DNA of 64,000 nucleotides, taken from the NCBI GenBank assembly GCA_024233835.1, contig JACKPC010000003.1, forward strand, positions 32,501-96,500, in the 5' to 3' direction. Position 1 is the first letter of the stretch; every line of letters begins with the position of its first letter. Below the pieces are notes generated by a model, which had not been told where the DNA came from, ran no database searches, and saw only the letters and a program-made list of their open reading frames with translations. Positions 50,593 to 59,073 of the stretch are shown piece after piece. The stretch comes from Leptospiraceae bacterium. Its GTDB lineage: Bacteria > Spirochaetota > Leptospiria > Leptospirales > Leptospiraceae. The translations under genes were made by a program, and so were the position numbers.

Positions 50593-52560
50593 TTATGCTC
50601 CAGGTAGAATTCCCTTCTTTAATCCACGGATAAAAAAACGTCCCGGATGTAAAGCCCGAACCAATGACAGAGGTAGGGGAAAAGATTCTCCGCAGGCGTA
50701 AGCCGCTACTAATTCGGCTAAAATTCCTGAATAGACAATCCCTCTCGAACCCAGTCCTGTTAAAACATAAAGACCTTTTTGATACTTCGCCGGATTTAAG
50801 GGCTGTCGAGCCGATCCATGTCGAAGCACCCGGTATTCTTTTTTATAATATTCCCAGTCGGGAATCGGGCCGACTATGGGAAGGTGATCGGGAACAACAG
50901 CTCGAAAAGAAACCCTTGCCTTTTTGTCCCTCATATCTATGTCAGGAAGTGCAGGCTCTGTCTTTCGAATCTTTTGATAGATAAGTACATTGTGTTCGGG
51001 ATCCACTTCTTCCCTCTCATCTTTTGGGTTAAACGTCGAACCAAAAACCTGTAGGCTCTGTCCTGAAATAGCATAGCCTTCTCCATGTAAAACCGGTTCG
51101 GGAAGGTGTAGAAAATCTTTTGGTTCAAGATAAAAAATCTGTCCCCGATTTTTTTTAACAGGAAAGGAAAATAAGCCTTCTATCTTCTGTGCATAAAAAG
51201 AATTAGCAAACACAAGAATTTCAGATTCATACACACAACTTTTATTATTATACACCTTCCAGGTTTTTCCATCAAAACTAAAATCATCGATTCTTGTATT
51301 AAAGCAGGCACTGAAATTCTCCGGATTAAGAACAGATAAATTGGCTTCACAAAATTCTTTCGGACTACAATACCCCGATTCCGGGAAAAAAAGTACTCCA
51401 ATAGCAGGCTTGAAACCAAAACGTTCCAAACAGGTTTCCGGGTCAAGAATTTCAGCCATTTCTTTATTCAGGGAATAAGCCTGAATTCCTCTTTTGTATC
51501 TTTCTCGCTCCTGCAAAGAGCCTATCACATAGAGACTTCCTGCTCTTTTATAGGAAGAAAGCTTTCCTTCCCCTTGAAAATCTTTTAGATTTCGAGAAAG
51601 GTAAGAAAAACCATGAAAAATAAGGTCATAAACCGGATTCTTTTCAGCAGAAAGCAGCAGAGAAAAGGAACCGAGAGGGTTTCCTGAAGCTCCCGAACCC
51701 GGACTTTCTTTTTCTTCCACAAGCTGAACCCGCATTCCTCTCTTTGCAAAGGCATTTGCAAGAGAAGTTCCGGCAAATCCTGCACCAATAATTGTAACTC
51801 GCTCCCCTTTTTGAGAAAAACTTAATCCGGGCGCATAATACGACTCTTTATACGTATCAGGAATTTCCGGTAAAACTCTGTGGGCTACCAGCATTTCTTT
51901 CTTAAACCCGAAGCCTTTGATTTTCATGGTTTGAAAACCTGCACTTTCCAGGCCGCGTCGAACCTGTCCGGCTACCGTATAAGTAGAGGCTGTGGCTTCA
52001 TCTGCTGAATGATTTCGTATAAATTGAAAAACTTCATCCGACCAGAGTTCGGGATTTTTAGCAGGAGAAAATCCGTCGAGAAACCAGGCATCGACTTTTC
52101 CATAAAATTCAGGAAAGAAATCTTTTGCCTCTCCAATATACAAATCCAGAATGAAACCCTTTTCGGAAATAACTCGATTTAATCCCGGAAGAAGGTTTGT
52201 ATAACGTGTAGAAAAAGAATCCATATACTGAGAATATTCCGGGTAGATGGACAGGCAGTGCAAAACAACTTCAGCCGGGAGAGGGTATTTTTCCAGGCTG
52301 ATAAAATGCAATTGTCCGTTTTGATGGAACTTTTTTTTCCATAGATGATAGGTAGCAAAAAAGTTTAAACCGGCACCAAAACCCAACTCAAAAATAGTAA
52401 ATCTTGCCTTATTTTCCCAGCGTTCCGGTAGTGAATTTCCGCGAAGAAAAACATATTCTTTTTCTTCTAAGCCTCCGGAGCGGGAATAGTAAATGTCATT
52501 AAAGGCATCTGAATAAAGAGTATGGTTTTCTTGCCAGGAGAAGAAGGGGGTTTCTGTCAT
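50593..52560 (-). CDS. mnmC: bifunctional tRNA (mnm5s2U34) biosynthesis protein MnmC
   Basis: A 655-residue fusion that converts cmnm5U to nm5U and then methylates it at the tRNA wobble position. The N-terminal methyltransferase (about 1-240) has TLYSDAFNDIYYS, IFELGFGAGLNFFATYHLW and AWFLDGFSPAKNPELWS. The C-terminal FAD part (from about 258) has VTIIGAGFAGTSLANAFAK and closes with YVLTGLGSRGIVYSGILAEL. Fused MnmC is best known from proteobacteria, so its presence in this genome type is of interest. It is the fifth gene of the operon, two bases after the WYL gene. Confidence 0.93.
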   Translation of the reverse strand: MTETPFFSWQENHTLYSDAFNDIYYSRSGGLEEKEYVFLRGNSLPERWENKARFTIFELGFGAGLNFFATYHLWKKKFHQNGQLHFISLEKYPLPAEVVLHCLSIYPEYSQYMDSFSTRYTNLLPGLNRVISEKGFILDLYIGEAKDFFPEFYGKVDAWFLDGFSPAKNPELWSDEVFQFIRNHSADEATASTYTVAGQVRRGLESAGFQTMKIKGFGFKKEMLVAHRVLPEIPDTYKESYYAPGLSFSQKGERVTIIGAGFAGTSLANAFAKRGMRVQLVEEKESPGSGASGNPLGSFSLLLSAEKNPVYDLIFHGFSYLSRNLKDFQGEGKLSSYKRAGSLYVIGSLQERERYKRGIQAYSLNKEMAEILDPETCLERFGFKPAIGVLFFPESGYCSPKEFCEANLSVLNPENFSACFNTRIDDFSFDGKTWKVYNNKSCVYESEILVFANSFYAQKIEGLFSFPVKKNRGQIFYLEPKDFLHLPEPVLHGEGYAISGQSLQVFGSTFNPKDEREEVDPEHNVLIYQKIRKTEPALPDIDMRDKKARVSFRAVVPDHLPIVGPIPDWEYYKKEYRVLRHGSARQPLNPAKYQKGLYVLTGLGSRGIVYSGILAELVAAYACGESFPLPLSLVRALHPGRFFIRGLKKGILPGA

Positions 52561-52561
52561 T

Positions 52562-53602
52562 TCAGGTAATTTCTGGGTTATAGAGATTGATTAAGTTATG
52601 GATATAGGCATAAAATCCTTCTCTCAGAGCTTCAGAATCTGTTTTTAAAATTACATTTCCTTCTTTTAAAAGAAATTCATAAAGAGCCGAGCGATTACGG
52701 GTTTTCAGAATAATCGAATTTCCTTCTTTTTTGTAGGGATGAGGATAGAGAAATCTTTCGAGTTTCCAGAGGTTTTCCGGGTCACAATCGAGGTGAATCC
52801 TTTCTTCTGCATGAATCTGGAAAGCAAGAGGATGATAGTTCAAATCGGTTTCCTCCACTTTTCCACTAAAGAAAAAGGAACCGGCTATTTCCTGAACCTT
52901 CTGGATTTTGGGTATGAGAAATTTTCGTTTATCTTTTTTTTCCCTATCATACGCCAGAAGGTAAAAATCAAGAGAATTCCGCTTCACAATTTCCAGAGGT
53001 TCAATAGTTCTGGTTTCTTTTTTTTCCGGAAGGGTTTTCGAATATACAATTTTTAAGGGACTTTTATTCTTCAGGGCTTTAATGATTGTATGTAGAATCT
53101 TATCTTCATCCTCCTGCTTTCTCGACTCCAAATCGGTATTTTTCATTTCCGGAAAGAATTGAAGATTACCGGAAAATAACTTCTGAGAGGCTGTAAACAG
53201 TTCTTTTGAAAAGTCTGATTTGTAATGTTTAAAAATGCAAAGTGAAAGATTGTGTAATTCTTCTTTACTGAAGTGCATTTCTCTTTGCCTGTTTGCATCT
53301 TCAATTTTATAAAGAAAAGGATCCTCCTGTCCGTAAGAAAAAAAGGATTCATATTGTCGAATGGAAAAACCAAGTTCTTTTAACTCTTCCATGTCCCTGT
53401 GAAGCTTCTTTCTATCTGAATCGAGGTTTTCATTGGAATAATATTCCTGCATGATTTTTCGAATCTGCCTAAAGGATAAACCTTTAGGAGACTTCAGGAG
53501 GTTGCAAACCAGGGCCAGCTGTCTTTCCTCTGTGGGATTGATTTTTCTTGGTTCAATCCCCAGCTCTATGTCTTCAGTTTCCAATTTTTTCTGTATCCTC
53601 AA
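52562..53602 (-). CDS. WYL-domain transcriptional regulator
   Basis: A 346-residue protein. The N-terminal winged helix is ERQLALVCNLLKSPKGLSFR then QIRKIMQEYY and KLHRDMEELKELGFSIR. The WYL core shows IVYSKTLPEKKETRTIEPLE and DFYLLAYDREKKDKRKFLIP, where W-Y-L reads F-Y-L. A ligand, often a nucleotide or nucleic acid, is sensed by this domain in other families; none can be named here. The start is a TTG that overlaps the end of the flippase-like gene by 29 bases. It may control its own operon. Confidence 0.85.
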   Translation of the reverse strand: MRIQKKLETEDIELGIEPRKINPTEERQLALVCNLLKSPKGLSFRQIRKIMQEYYSNENLDSDRKKLHRDMEELKELGFSIRQYESFFSYGQEDPFLYKIEDANRQREMHFSKEELHNLSLCIFKHYKSDFSKELFTASQKLFSGNLQFFPEMKNTDLESRKQEDEDKILHTIIKALKNKSPLKIVYSKTLPEKKETRTIEPLEIVKRNSLDFYLLAYDREKKDKRKFLIPKIQKVQEIAGSFFFSGKVEETDLNYHPLAFQIHAEERIHLDCDPENLWKLERFLYPHPYKKEGNSIILKTRNRSALYEFLLKEGNVILKTDSEALREGFYAYIHNLINLYNPEIT

Positions 53603-54572
53603 ATTCTTTGAAATTCACAGGCTTTCCATTCCTTCTTTTGTAAATCCAGTAGAAATAAAACAAAAAACCTACTACAGTAAACACCACAAAACCTAAAAGG
53701 TGAATACCTGTTGCAAAGAAAAGTCCGAGAGAAGAGGTCTTTTTTAGAACTATAAACGCAGAGATGACGGAAGCGTGAAAGACTCCTACACCGGAAGGAG
53801 CGGAAGGAACCGCAAGGCTAATGGCTCCAAAAAAAATAACAAAGGTAATTTCAGCTGCATTCATAGGAACAGCTAAGGCGAGACCGGTATAGTAATAAGT
53901 CAGAGAATAGCAGGCCCACATGACAATCGTAACGAGAAGTGGGTTTAGAAGCATTTTAAAGCTTAAAAATTTCTTAAGCTCAAATATATGCACCTGCATA
54001 TGCGACTTATAGACTTCTTCTTTTTTAATCAGATGAAACAGTTTCAGAAGGGTTTTGTCTATCCATTCGTTTTGAAAGCGAAGCAGGAAAAGCACAATGA
54101 ATACTCCGACAACTACCATTCCGGAAAAGCTAAAAATAGCAAAACTTCCCGCATCCCCGCGACCGGTATTTAAAAAGAGGAGAGCTACGGCACCCAAAAA
54201 AATTACATAAACAAAGTCAATAACCTTTTCAATGAATAGCTTGGAGAGAAGGTTGAAATATTGTATCGAAGTTTCGGAACGGCAGTAATACACCCGAAAT
54301 AAATCTCCTCCCCTTGCCGGTAAGACCATATTGGCTCCTCCACCGATAAAACTCGAAGATACCGAATGCTTAAAAGGCAGGGCTTTCTCTAAAAGGAAAT
54401 ACCAGCGCAAAGAAAAAAGCATAATTCCTACAAATTGCCAGAAGATAGCGGGAATCAGGTAGATAAGTTCCGCTTTTTCTAAAAGCCGAAAGAGTTCTTT
54501 TACATCAAACTTATAGGCAATGAATACAATGAAAAAAAGGCTGATTAAAAGCCCAAAAATAAACTTTCTCAT
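53574..54572 (-). CDS. LPG-synthase-like/UPF0104 membrane protein (flippase type)
   Basis: A 332-residue inner-membrane protein with about eight hydrophobic segments. The family mark is SFIGGGANMVLPARGGDLFR with VYYCR, and AIFWQFVGIMLFSLRWYFLL is like the UPF0104/AglD2 family, the membrane half of MprF. No soluble transferase half exists. It probably moves a lipid or lipid-linked precursor. The HIT gene is 8 bases upstream and the WYL gene overlaps its 3' end. Confidence 0.85.
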   Translation of the reverse strand: MRKFIFGLLISLFFIVFIAYKFDVKELFRLLEKAELIYLIPAIFWQFVGIMLFSLRWYFLLEKALPFKHSVSSSFIGGGANMVLPARGGDLFRVYYCRSETSIQYFNLLSKLFIEKVIDFVYVIFLGAVALLFLNTGRGDAGSFAIFSFSGMVVVGVFIVLFLLRFQNEWIDKTLLKLFHLIKKEEVYKSHMQVHIFELKKFLSFKMLLNPLLVTIVMWACYSLTYYYTGLALAVPMNAAEITFVIFFGAISLAVPSAPSGVGVFHASVISAFIVLKKTSSLGLFFATGIHLLGFVVFTVVGFLFYFYWIYKRRNGKPVNFKEFEDTEKIGN

Positions 54573-54579
54573 CTCAATC

Positions 54580-54924
54580 TTATCCCGGAGGCCAATTCAT
54601 CTGCCTTCCGGCCAATAGATGAAAGTGAATATGAAAAACCGTCTGACCTGCGTTTTTACCCGTATTGGTAACGACTCGATATCCTTCTTTTTCCAGACCT
54701 TTTTCACTGGCAAAACGGGAAATGGTAAGAAGAAGCTTCCCTATCAGACCGACATTCTCTTCTGTAAGTGCATCCAATGAAGAAATAACTTTTTTAGGGA
54801 TAAAGAGGACATGGGTAGGAGCTACCGGGTTAATATCCTCAAAAGCCAGAATATCTTCATCTTCATAAACAATCTTTGCCGGAATCTCTTTTCTAATAAT
54901 TTTTGAAAATATTGTTTCTTCCAT
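54580..54924 (-). CDS. HIT-family nucleotide hydrolase
   Basis: A 114-residue HIT protein. The start MEETIFSKIIRKEIPAKIVY, ILAFEDINPVAPTHVLFIPK, and the histidine triad TVFHIHFHLLAGRQM are those of the Hint/PKCI subgroup, which hydrolyse AMP-linked amides such as aminoacyl-AMP. GAGGAG lies five bases before the ATG, overlapping the ROK gene end. Cytoplasmic. Confidence 0.95.
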   Translation of the reverse strand: MEETIFSKIIRKEIPAKIVYEDEDILAFEDINPVAPTHVLFIPKKVISSLDALTEENVGLIGKLLLTISRFASEKGLEKEGYRVVTNTGKNAGQTVFHIHFHLLAGRQMNWPPG

Positions 54925-54933
54925 AAATTCTCC

Positions 54934-55827
54934 TCAGGCAAATGCCAGGGCTGCTGCACCATAGCTACCTGCTACGGAACCTCCTATTTCAAGGCTTAAT
55001 CTTTCTCCCAAAATAGGAAAAAGGCTCTCGAAAAGCTCAGCCTTAAGCTGTTTTTCAAATAGGTGAAATGACTTTGTCAGACCTCCGACCAGAACCACCT
55101 TATCCTGGTTTAGAGTATGGCATAAATTTCGTATCAGTTGAGCCAGAACCTTTGTAGCGAAACTGAGAATTTCCTGACAGATCCGGTCACCCTTCTCTAC
55201 CTTTCCAAAAAAGGCCTCTGCTGACTCGATTTCAAGTCCGGTTTTTTCTCTGTATCTATTTTTTAGCCCTGTGGCACTGAAATAGCTTTCTGCACAGCCT
55301 TTTTTTCCGCAACCACATTCCGCACCTTCGATGACAAGAGTCGTATGACCGGCTTCCATTCCGCTTCCATGGAAACCATTAAAAATTTTGCCCTGATATA
55401 CCCAGCCACAACCCAGACCCGTTCCCAATGTCAGGGTTATGAGATTTTCAGAACCTTTTCCTTTTCCGAAAAAATATTCCCCCAGGGCAGCACAATTTGC
55501 ATCGTTATTAAAAAAAACCCGGGTTTTGAACTTCGATTGGAGAAATTCTACAAGGGGAGTATTTTGAAGGTTTTTCAGATTGGCCGAATGGATGATAAGA
55601 CCTTTTTCTATATCGATAGGACCCGGTGTTCCGATTCCTATACTAAAAATTTCTTCGTGATTTTTAAAAATATCTTTTAAAAGTTCAGAAATTGCGTTTA
55701 AAAAATCTTCATTTTTCCAGGAAGGATTGGTTTTACTGCTGGTTTCAGTGTATAGATTACCCTGTTTGTCGATCAAAGAAGCTCGAAGGCTTCCTCCTCC
55801 AACATCGATACCTATATATTTTTCCAT
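54934..55827 (-). CDS. ROK-family sugar kinase (glucokinase-like)
   Basis: A 297-residue ROK protein. ATP motif: YIGIDVGGGSLRASLIDKQG. Substrate motif: NNDANCAALGEYFFGKGKGS and TLGTGLGCGWVYQGKIFNG. Zinc motif: EAGHTTLVIEGAECGCGKKG then CAESYFSATG, with the His and Cys ligands complete. It lacks the DNA-binding head of ROK repressors, so it is an enzyme, most likely a glucokinase feeding pgi. It is the first gene of the seven-gene operon. There is no strong ribosome site before its ATG. Confidence 0.9.
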   Translation of the reverse strand: MEKYIGIDVGGGSLRASLIDKQGNLYTETSSKTNPSWKNEDFLNAISELLKDIFKNHEEIFSIGIGTPGPIDIEKGLIIHSANLKNLQNTPLVEFLQSKFKTRVFFNNDANCAALGEYFFGKGKGSENLITLTLGTGLGCGWVYQGKIFNGFHGSGMEAGHTTLVIEGAECGCGKKGCAESYFSATGLKNRYREKTGLEIESAEAFFGKVEKGDRICQEILSFATKVLAQLIRNLCHTLNQDKVVLVGGLTKSFHLFEKQLKAELFESLFPILGERLSLEIGGSVAGSYGAAALAFA

Positions 55828-55935
55828 TTCATGACTATAAAAACCTTTGCGAAAAATAAATCATCCATCATTTTTTAGCTCTGTGTATAAAAAGTTGATT
55901 TTTTGCGATAATAAATTTACGATGAAATCTGGAAC

Positions 55936-57486
55936 ATGATAATTTTATTGAGTGCAATACTGGCTATAACCGCAGTTTTAAGCGTATTATTTTATATTCA
56001 GAATTCAAGATCCAATATTTCGGAACGAGCCCTTGCTCTGGCTGCCATGGGTAATTTTCTCGATGCGAAAGCTATGGTCAGAGGAATTCTCGAAAGAGAA
56101 CCGGATAATAGTCAAATTCTTTTTCTGATGTCTAAAATCCATTCCATAGAGAAAGACTACGAAGGAGAAGCACACTTCCTGGAAAAACTAAAAAGTACCG
56201 GAAACTTTGAGAAAGATTTCCCGGCATCCTTCGTAAGTAGCCGTCTGGGCGATATCTACTACGATCAGAATAAAATGCAGGAAGCTTTTTTTCATTATCT
56301 CGATGCTATTCATCTGGATCCTCATAATATAGAACCTTTCCTTCGCCTTTCCTTCATTGCAGTGGGTCAAAAAGAATTTAAAATTGCAGAATCCTTCATG
56401 AAACAGGTTCCTGATAATGAGGTGGAAATATCCAGTTTTTTTATAGCAAGGGGAGTCGTAGCTGCCCAACTCAATCGAGCAGATGAGTTTATGTTTTTTG
56501 AAAAAGCTTACGAGCTGGATAAAAATCCTTTACCGGTATTTCTATTCGCCCTGGCCAATTATCGTTTAAAAAATCATAAAGAGGCTTTAAAACTGGCAAA
56601 CGAAGCACTGGAAAAAGCAGAAGATGAATACTTTCGTTTTACGATTATCCAGTTTATCATGCTACAACATTTTTTACTCGGAGACTTTTCCTCGTCTTTA
56701 ATCCACGCCAAACTCTGTATAGAAATGGCAAGACAGAATAGCTGGAAATTCGAAACATCCGAATCTGAGCTCAATTTTGCTCTTATATCAATCGCCCAGA
56801 ATAATCTTGAAGAAGCCAGTGAGTTTCTCATTGAAGCAGAAAGCTTGAATACAGAAGATACCGAGATTATCGAATTAGCAGATTATAAATTTCAACTGGA
56901 GTTAGGAAAAATCAATATGGGACAAACTACTCCGAATGGTTATAACCCTGATTTGGCTTTACAACAACTTCCCGATAAGCTTTTTCCGGTAGAAAGATAT
57001 TTTGAGCTATCGGGTTTACGTTCCAATAATTATGTGAATATCAGGGGTATGGTCAACGAAAGTGGCGAGAAGATTGCGAATCGTTTAAGTAACGTCGGGC
57101 CGAATAAAATACTTACTTTTATTTCCCTAAAAGGCACATCCTTTAAAAATGCCTGTAACCGAATTATGAATGACTTGAGTTATAAAGGAGTCAGAGAACT
57201 GCCCTGCATAGAATCGGATGGTGCGAACTATCTGGCTAAGTCTAAAGATGAAGAGGAGCAGTCTGCACTTTTTAAAATCCGTAAGTGGAAAGACATACAA
57301 ATTTCTGATGTCTTTTTAAATGAAAGCCTTGAAAACCTGCAAGAAAGTGGTGCCAAAATGTGTTACATCGTAGGGAATGCAGAATTAACACAGGGTGCAA
57401 AAAAGATATATCGCCTGAATAGTTCCAAAATCCAAATTATTAACGGTGTGGAATTGGAACAACTTTTGGAGCGAGCTTTGAAATGA
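55936..57486 (+). CDS. membrane-anchored TPR protein with Mrr-like C-terminal domain
   Basis: A 516-residue protein. One N-terminal membrane helix (MIILLSAILAITAVLSVLFY) leaves the rest in the cytoplasm. TPR units run over about 30-340 (ALALAAMGNFLDAKAMVRGI and others). The last 110 residues resemble the restriction-endonuclease Mrr fold: IESDGANYLAKSKDEEEQ, ALFKIRKWKDIQISDVFLNE, GAKMCYIVGNAELTQGAKK, and IQIINGVELEQLL. The catalytic D ... (E/Q)-x-K appears as D ... FKIRK, so activity is uncertain. Its stop overlaps the next gene by ATGA, so the two products are made together. It is divergent from the ROK operon. Confidence 0.75.
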   Translation: MIILLSAILAITAVLSVLFYIQNSRSNISERALALAAMGNFLDAKAMVRGILEREPDNSQILFLMSKIHSIEKDYEGEAHFLEKLKSTGNFEKDFPASFVSSRLGDIYYDQNKMQEAFFHYLDAIHLDPHNIEPFLRLSFIAVGQKEFKIAESFMKQVPDNEVEISSFFIARGVVAAQLNRADEFMFFEKAYELDKNPLPVFLFALANYRLKNHKEALKLANEALEKAEDEYFRFTIIQFIMLQHFLLGDFSSSLIHAKLCIEMARQNSWKFETSESELNFALISIAQNNLEEASEFLIEAESLNTEDTEIIELADYKFQLELGKINMGQTTPNGYNPDLALQQLPDKLFPVERYFELSGLRSNNYVNIRGMVNESGEKIANRLSNVGPNKILTFISLKGTSFKNACNRIMNDLSYKGVRELPCIESDGANYLAKSKDEEEQSALFKIRKWKDIQISDVFLNESLENLQESGAKMCYIVGNAELTQGAKKIYRLNSSKIQIINGVELEQLLERALK

Positions 57487-57986
57487 ACTTAGAATATAAA
57501 AATAACGTTATATATCCACCAAATTTTATAGAAATAGAAGGTTCCGTGATATTTTTAGCCGGACCGATTCAATCAGCTACTGTCTGGCAGGAAGAAGCTG
57601 CACAATTTCTATATAAACTCAAGCCGGAAGTTTATATTGCGAATCCCAGGAGAGACTATCCTGAAGGAGAATTTGTGTATGAGAAGCAAGTAGATTGGGA
57701 AACACATTTTCTCAGGAGAGCTGAAAAAAAGGGAGTAATCTTATTCTGGTTGGCAAAGGAATTTAAGCATAATTGTGCAAGACCTTATGCTCAGACTTCG
57801 AGATTTGAACTGGGAGAATGGAAAGCAAGACATGAATTCCTGGGTTCCAAATTAGTTTTAGGAATCGAAAAAGAATTTAGCAATGATCGTTATATAAAAC
57901 GAAGATTTTCTCAGGATTGTCCTTCCGTGCCTATTTGTTCCTCTCTGGAAGAAACCTGTAAGACTGCCCTGGAACTCATTCTTTAA
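57483..57986 (+). CDS. nucleoside 2-deoxyribosyltransferase-like protein
   Basis: A 167-residue protein of the Nuc_deoxyri_tr2 type. The phosphate/ribose loop is VIFLAGPIQSATVWQEEAA, then IANPRRDYPEG and ILFWLAKEFKH, with TSRFELGEWKARHEF holding the likely catalytic Glu. The fold is shared by nucleoside deoxyribosyltransferases, DncV-linked effectors and NAD- or nucleotide-cleaving enzymes. It is translationally coupled to the TPR/Mrr-like gene, which suggests one working unit. Substrate unknown. Confidence 0.75.
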   Translation: MNLEYKNNVIYPPNFIEIEGSVIFLAGPIQSATVWQEEAAQFLYKLKPEVYIANPRRDYPEGEFVYEKQVDWETHFLRRAEKKGVILFWLAKEFKHNCARPYAQTSRFELGEWKARHEFLGSKLVLGIEKEFSNDRYIKRRFSQDCPSVPICSSLEETCKTALELIL

Positions 57987-58029
57987 GTTATAGCCTTTGA
58001 CTGCGAGCCAGGAGGCCTCTCCTACATTC

Positions 58030-58806
58030 TTATTGTCTATCCCATCTGGCTTTATAACCTCTCACATCAAAATGGAGAGTCATAGTCCCCGGATATTTCC
58101 CGATTCCACCCTGATTCAGAATAATCGAATTTTCTAAAATCTCCAAAACAATTTCCTTATCTTTTTGTTCAGAAATAAAATTATTATCAATATCAGAGAT
58201 ACGAATATCGAGGGCTTCTCCTCTCATGTGACGACTCAACCTGGCACCTCCTACATCTTCGTTGTAAAGAGGATAACGATAAGCACTAATGATTTGAAAA
58301 CCATCTGCATTATAACCCAGGAAACTGAGTTTCTGCCTGAGAAGAAAAAGTTTTACCAACATATTTTTATTAACATTCCAATAAATGTATTCTCTCTTTC
58401 CGTGTAATAGCTCTCTGTAATACACTTCTCTGGGTAAAAAATCTTTAATACGATAACTATGTACAATATGCTTATTCAGGTCAGAAAGATATATTTTTTG
58501 ATAGGACAGGTCTTTTAATAAATTAGCATATTCTTTTTCGGAAGACTTTGTTTTGGTTAAATAATCCTCATCCAGTTTATGGTATGGAATTTTCTCCAGG
58601 GACATATACACTTTATCAAGTTCGGTAAGATTTGTGATATAGGGATTTGAATGGAAATAGTCATATTTCCACTGGAAAATTGTATCACGAATTTCCCAAT
58701 CATATAAATAGTTAAAAACTATACTAAAAATAAAATAAATAGGGATAAGCAAAAAAAGAAGGCTGTAAAAACCGACTTTTAGAAAATAAAATAGTTTTGA
58801 GATCAA
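58030..58806 (-). CDS. membrane-anchored M15-type (DUF882-like) peptidase
   Basis: A 258-residue protein with an N-terminal membrane segment (LKVGFYSLLFLLIPIYFIF). The C-terminal domain has ISAYRYPLYN, then GGARLSRHMRGEALDIRISD with zinc His and Asp, and GGIGKYPGTMTLHFDVRGYK with the third His and ARW. These are the marks of M15A/DUF882 D,D- or L,D-carboxypeptidases acting on peptidoglycan stem peptides in the periplasm. The start is a TTG. It is flanked by an AT-rich 270-base spacer. Confidence 0.8.
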   Translation of the reverse strand: MISKLFYFLKVGFYSLLFLLIPIYFIFSIVFNYLYDWEIRDTIFQWKYDYFHSNPYITNLTELDKVYMSLEKIPYHKLDEDYLTKTKSSEKEYANLLKDLSYQKIYLSDLNKHIVHSYRIKDFLPREVYYRELLHGKREYIYWNVNKNMLVKLFLLRQKLSFLGYNADGFQIISAYRYPLYNEDVGGARLSRHMRGEALDIRISDIDNNFISEQKDKEIVLEILENSIILNQGGIGKYPGTMTLHFDVRGYKARWDRQ

Positions 58807-59073
58807 GAATTTTTTTAACTACTATAGCCTATTATTTAAAGAAAACGACTTTTTTAAATCTACTCTTTAGTTCAGTCATATTCATAACTCACTATTTTTC
58901 TACACTATATTTATTGTACAAGTCTTTTTTTCTGATTACGCTTACAAAATTGTTAAATATCGGACTAAAAAAAATCCTTTACAAAAAAAATTATCTCACT
59001 CCCTTTAGTGAGACGACAAATTACAGTTTTTTGCGTATACTACAAAACAATATTCTTGACCTAAAGGATTTTT

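Noticed and set aside
50593..52560. Reading the FAD half of MnmC as a glycine oxidase (ThiO) for thiamine
   Set aside because: The N-terminal methyltransferase and the family motifs are those of MnmC, and ThiH is already present for the thiazole step.
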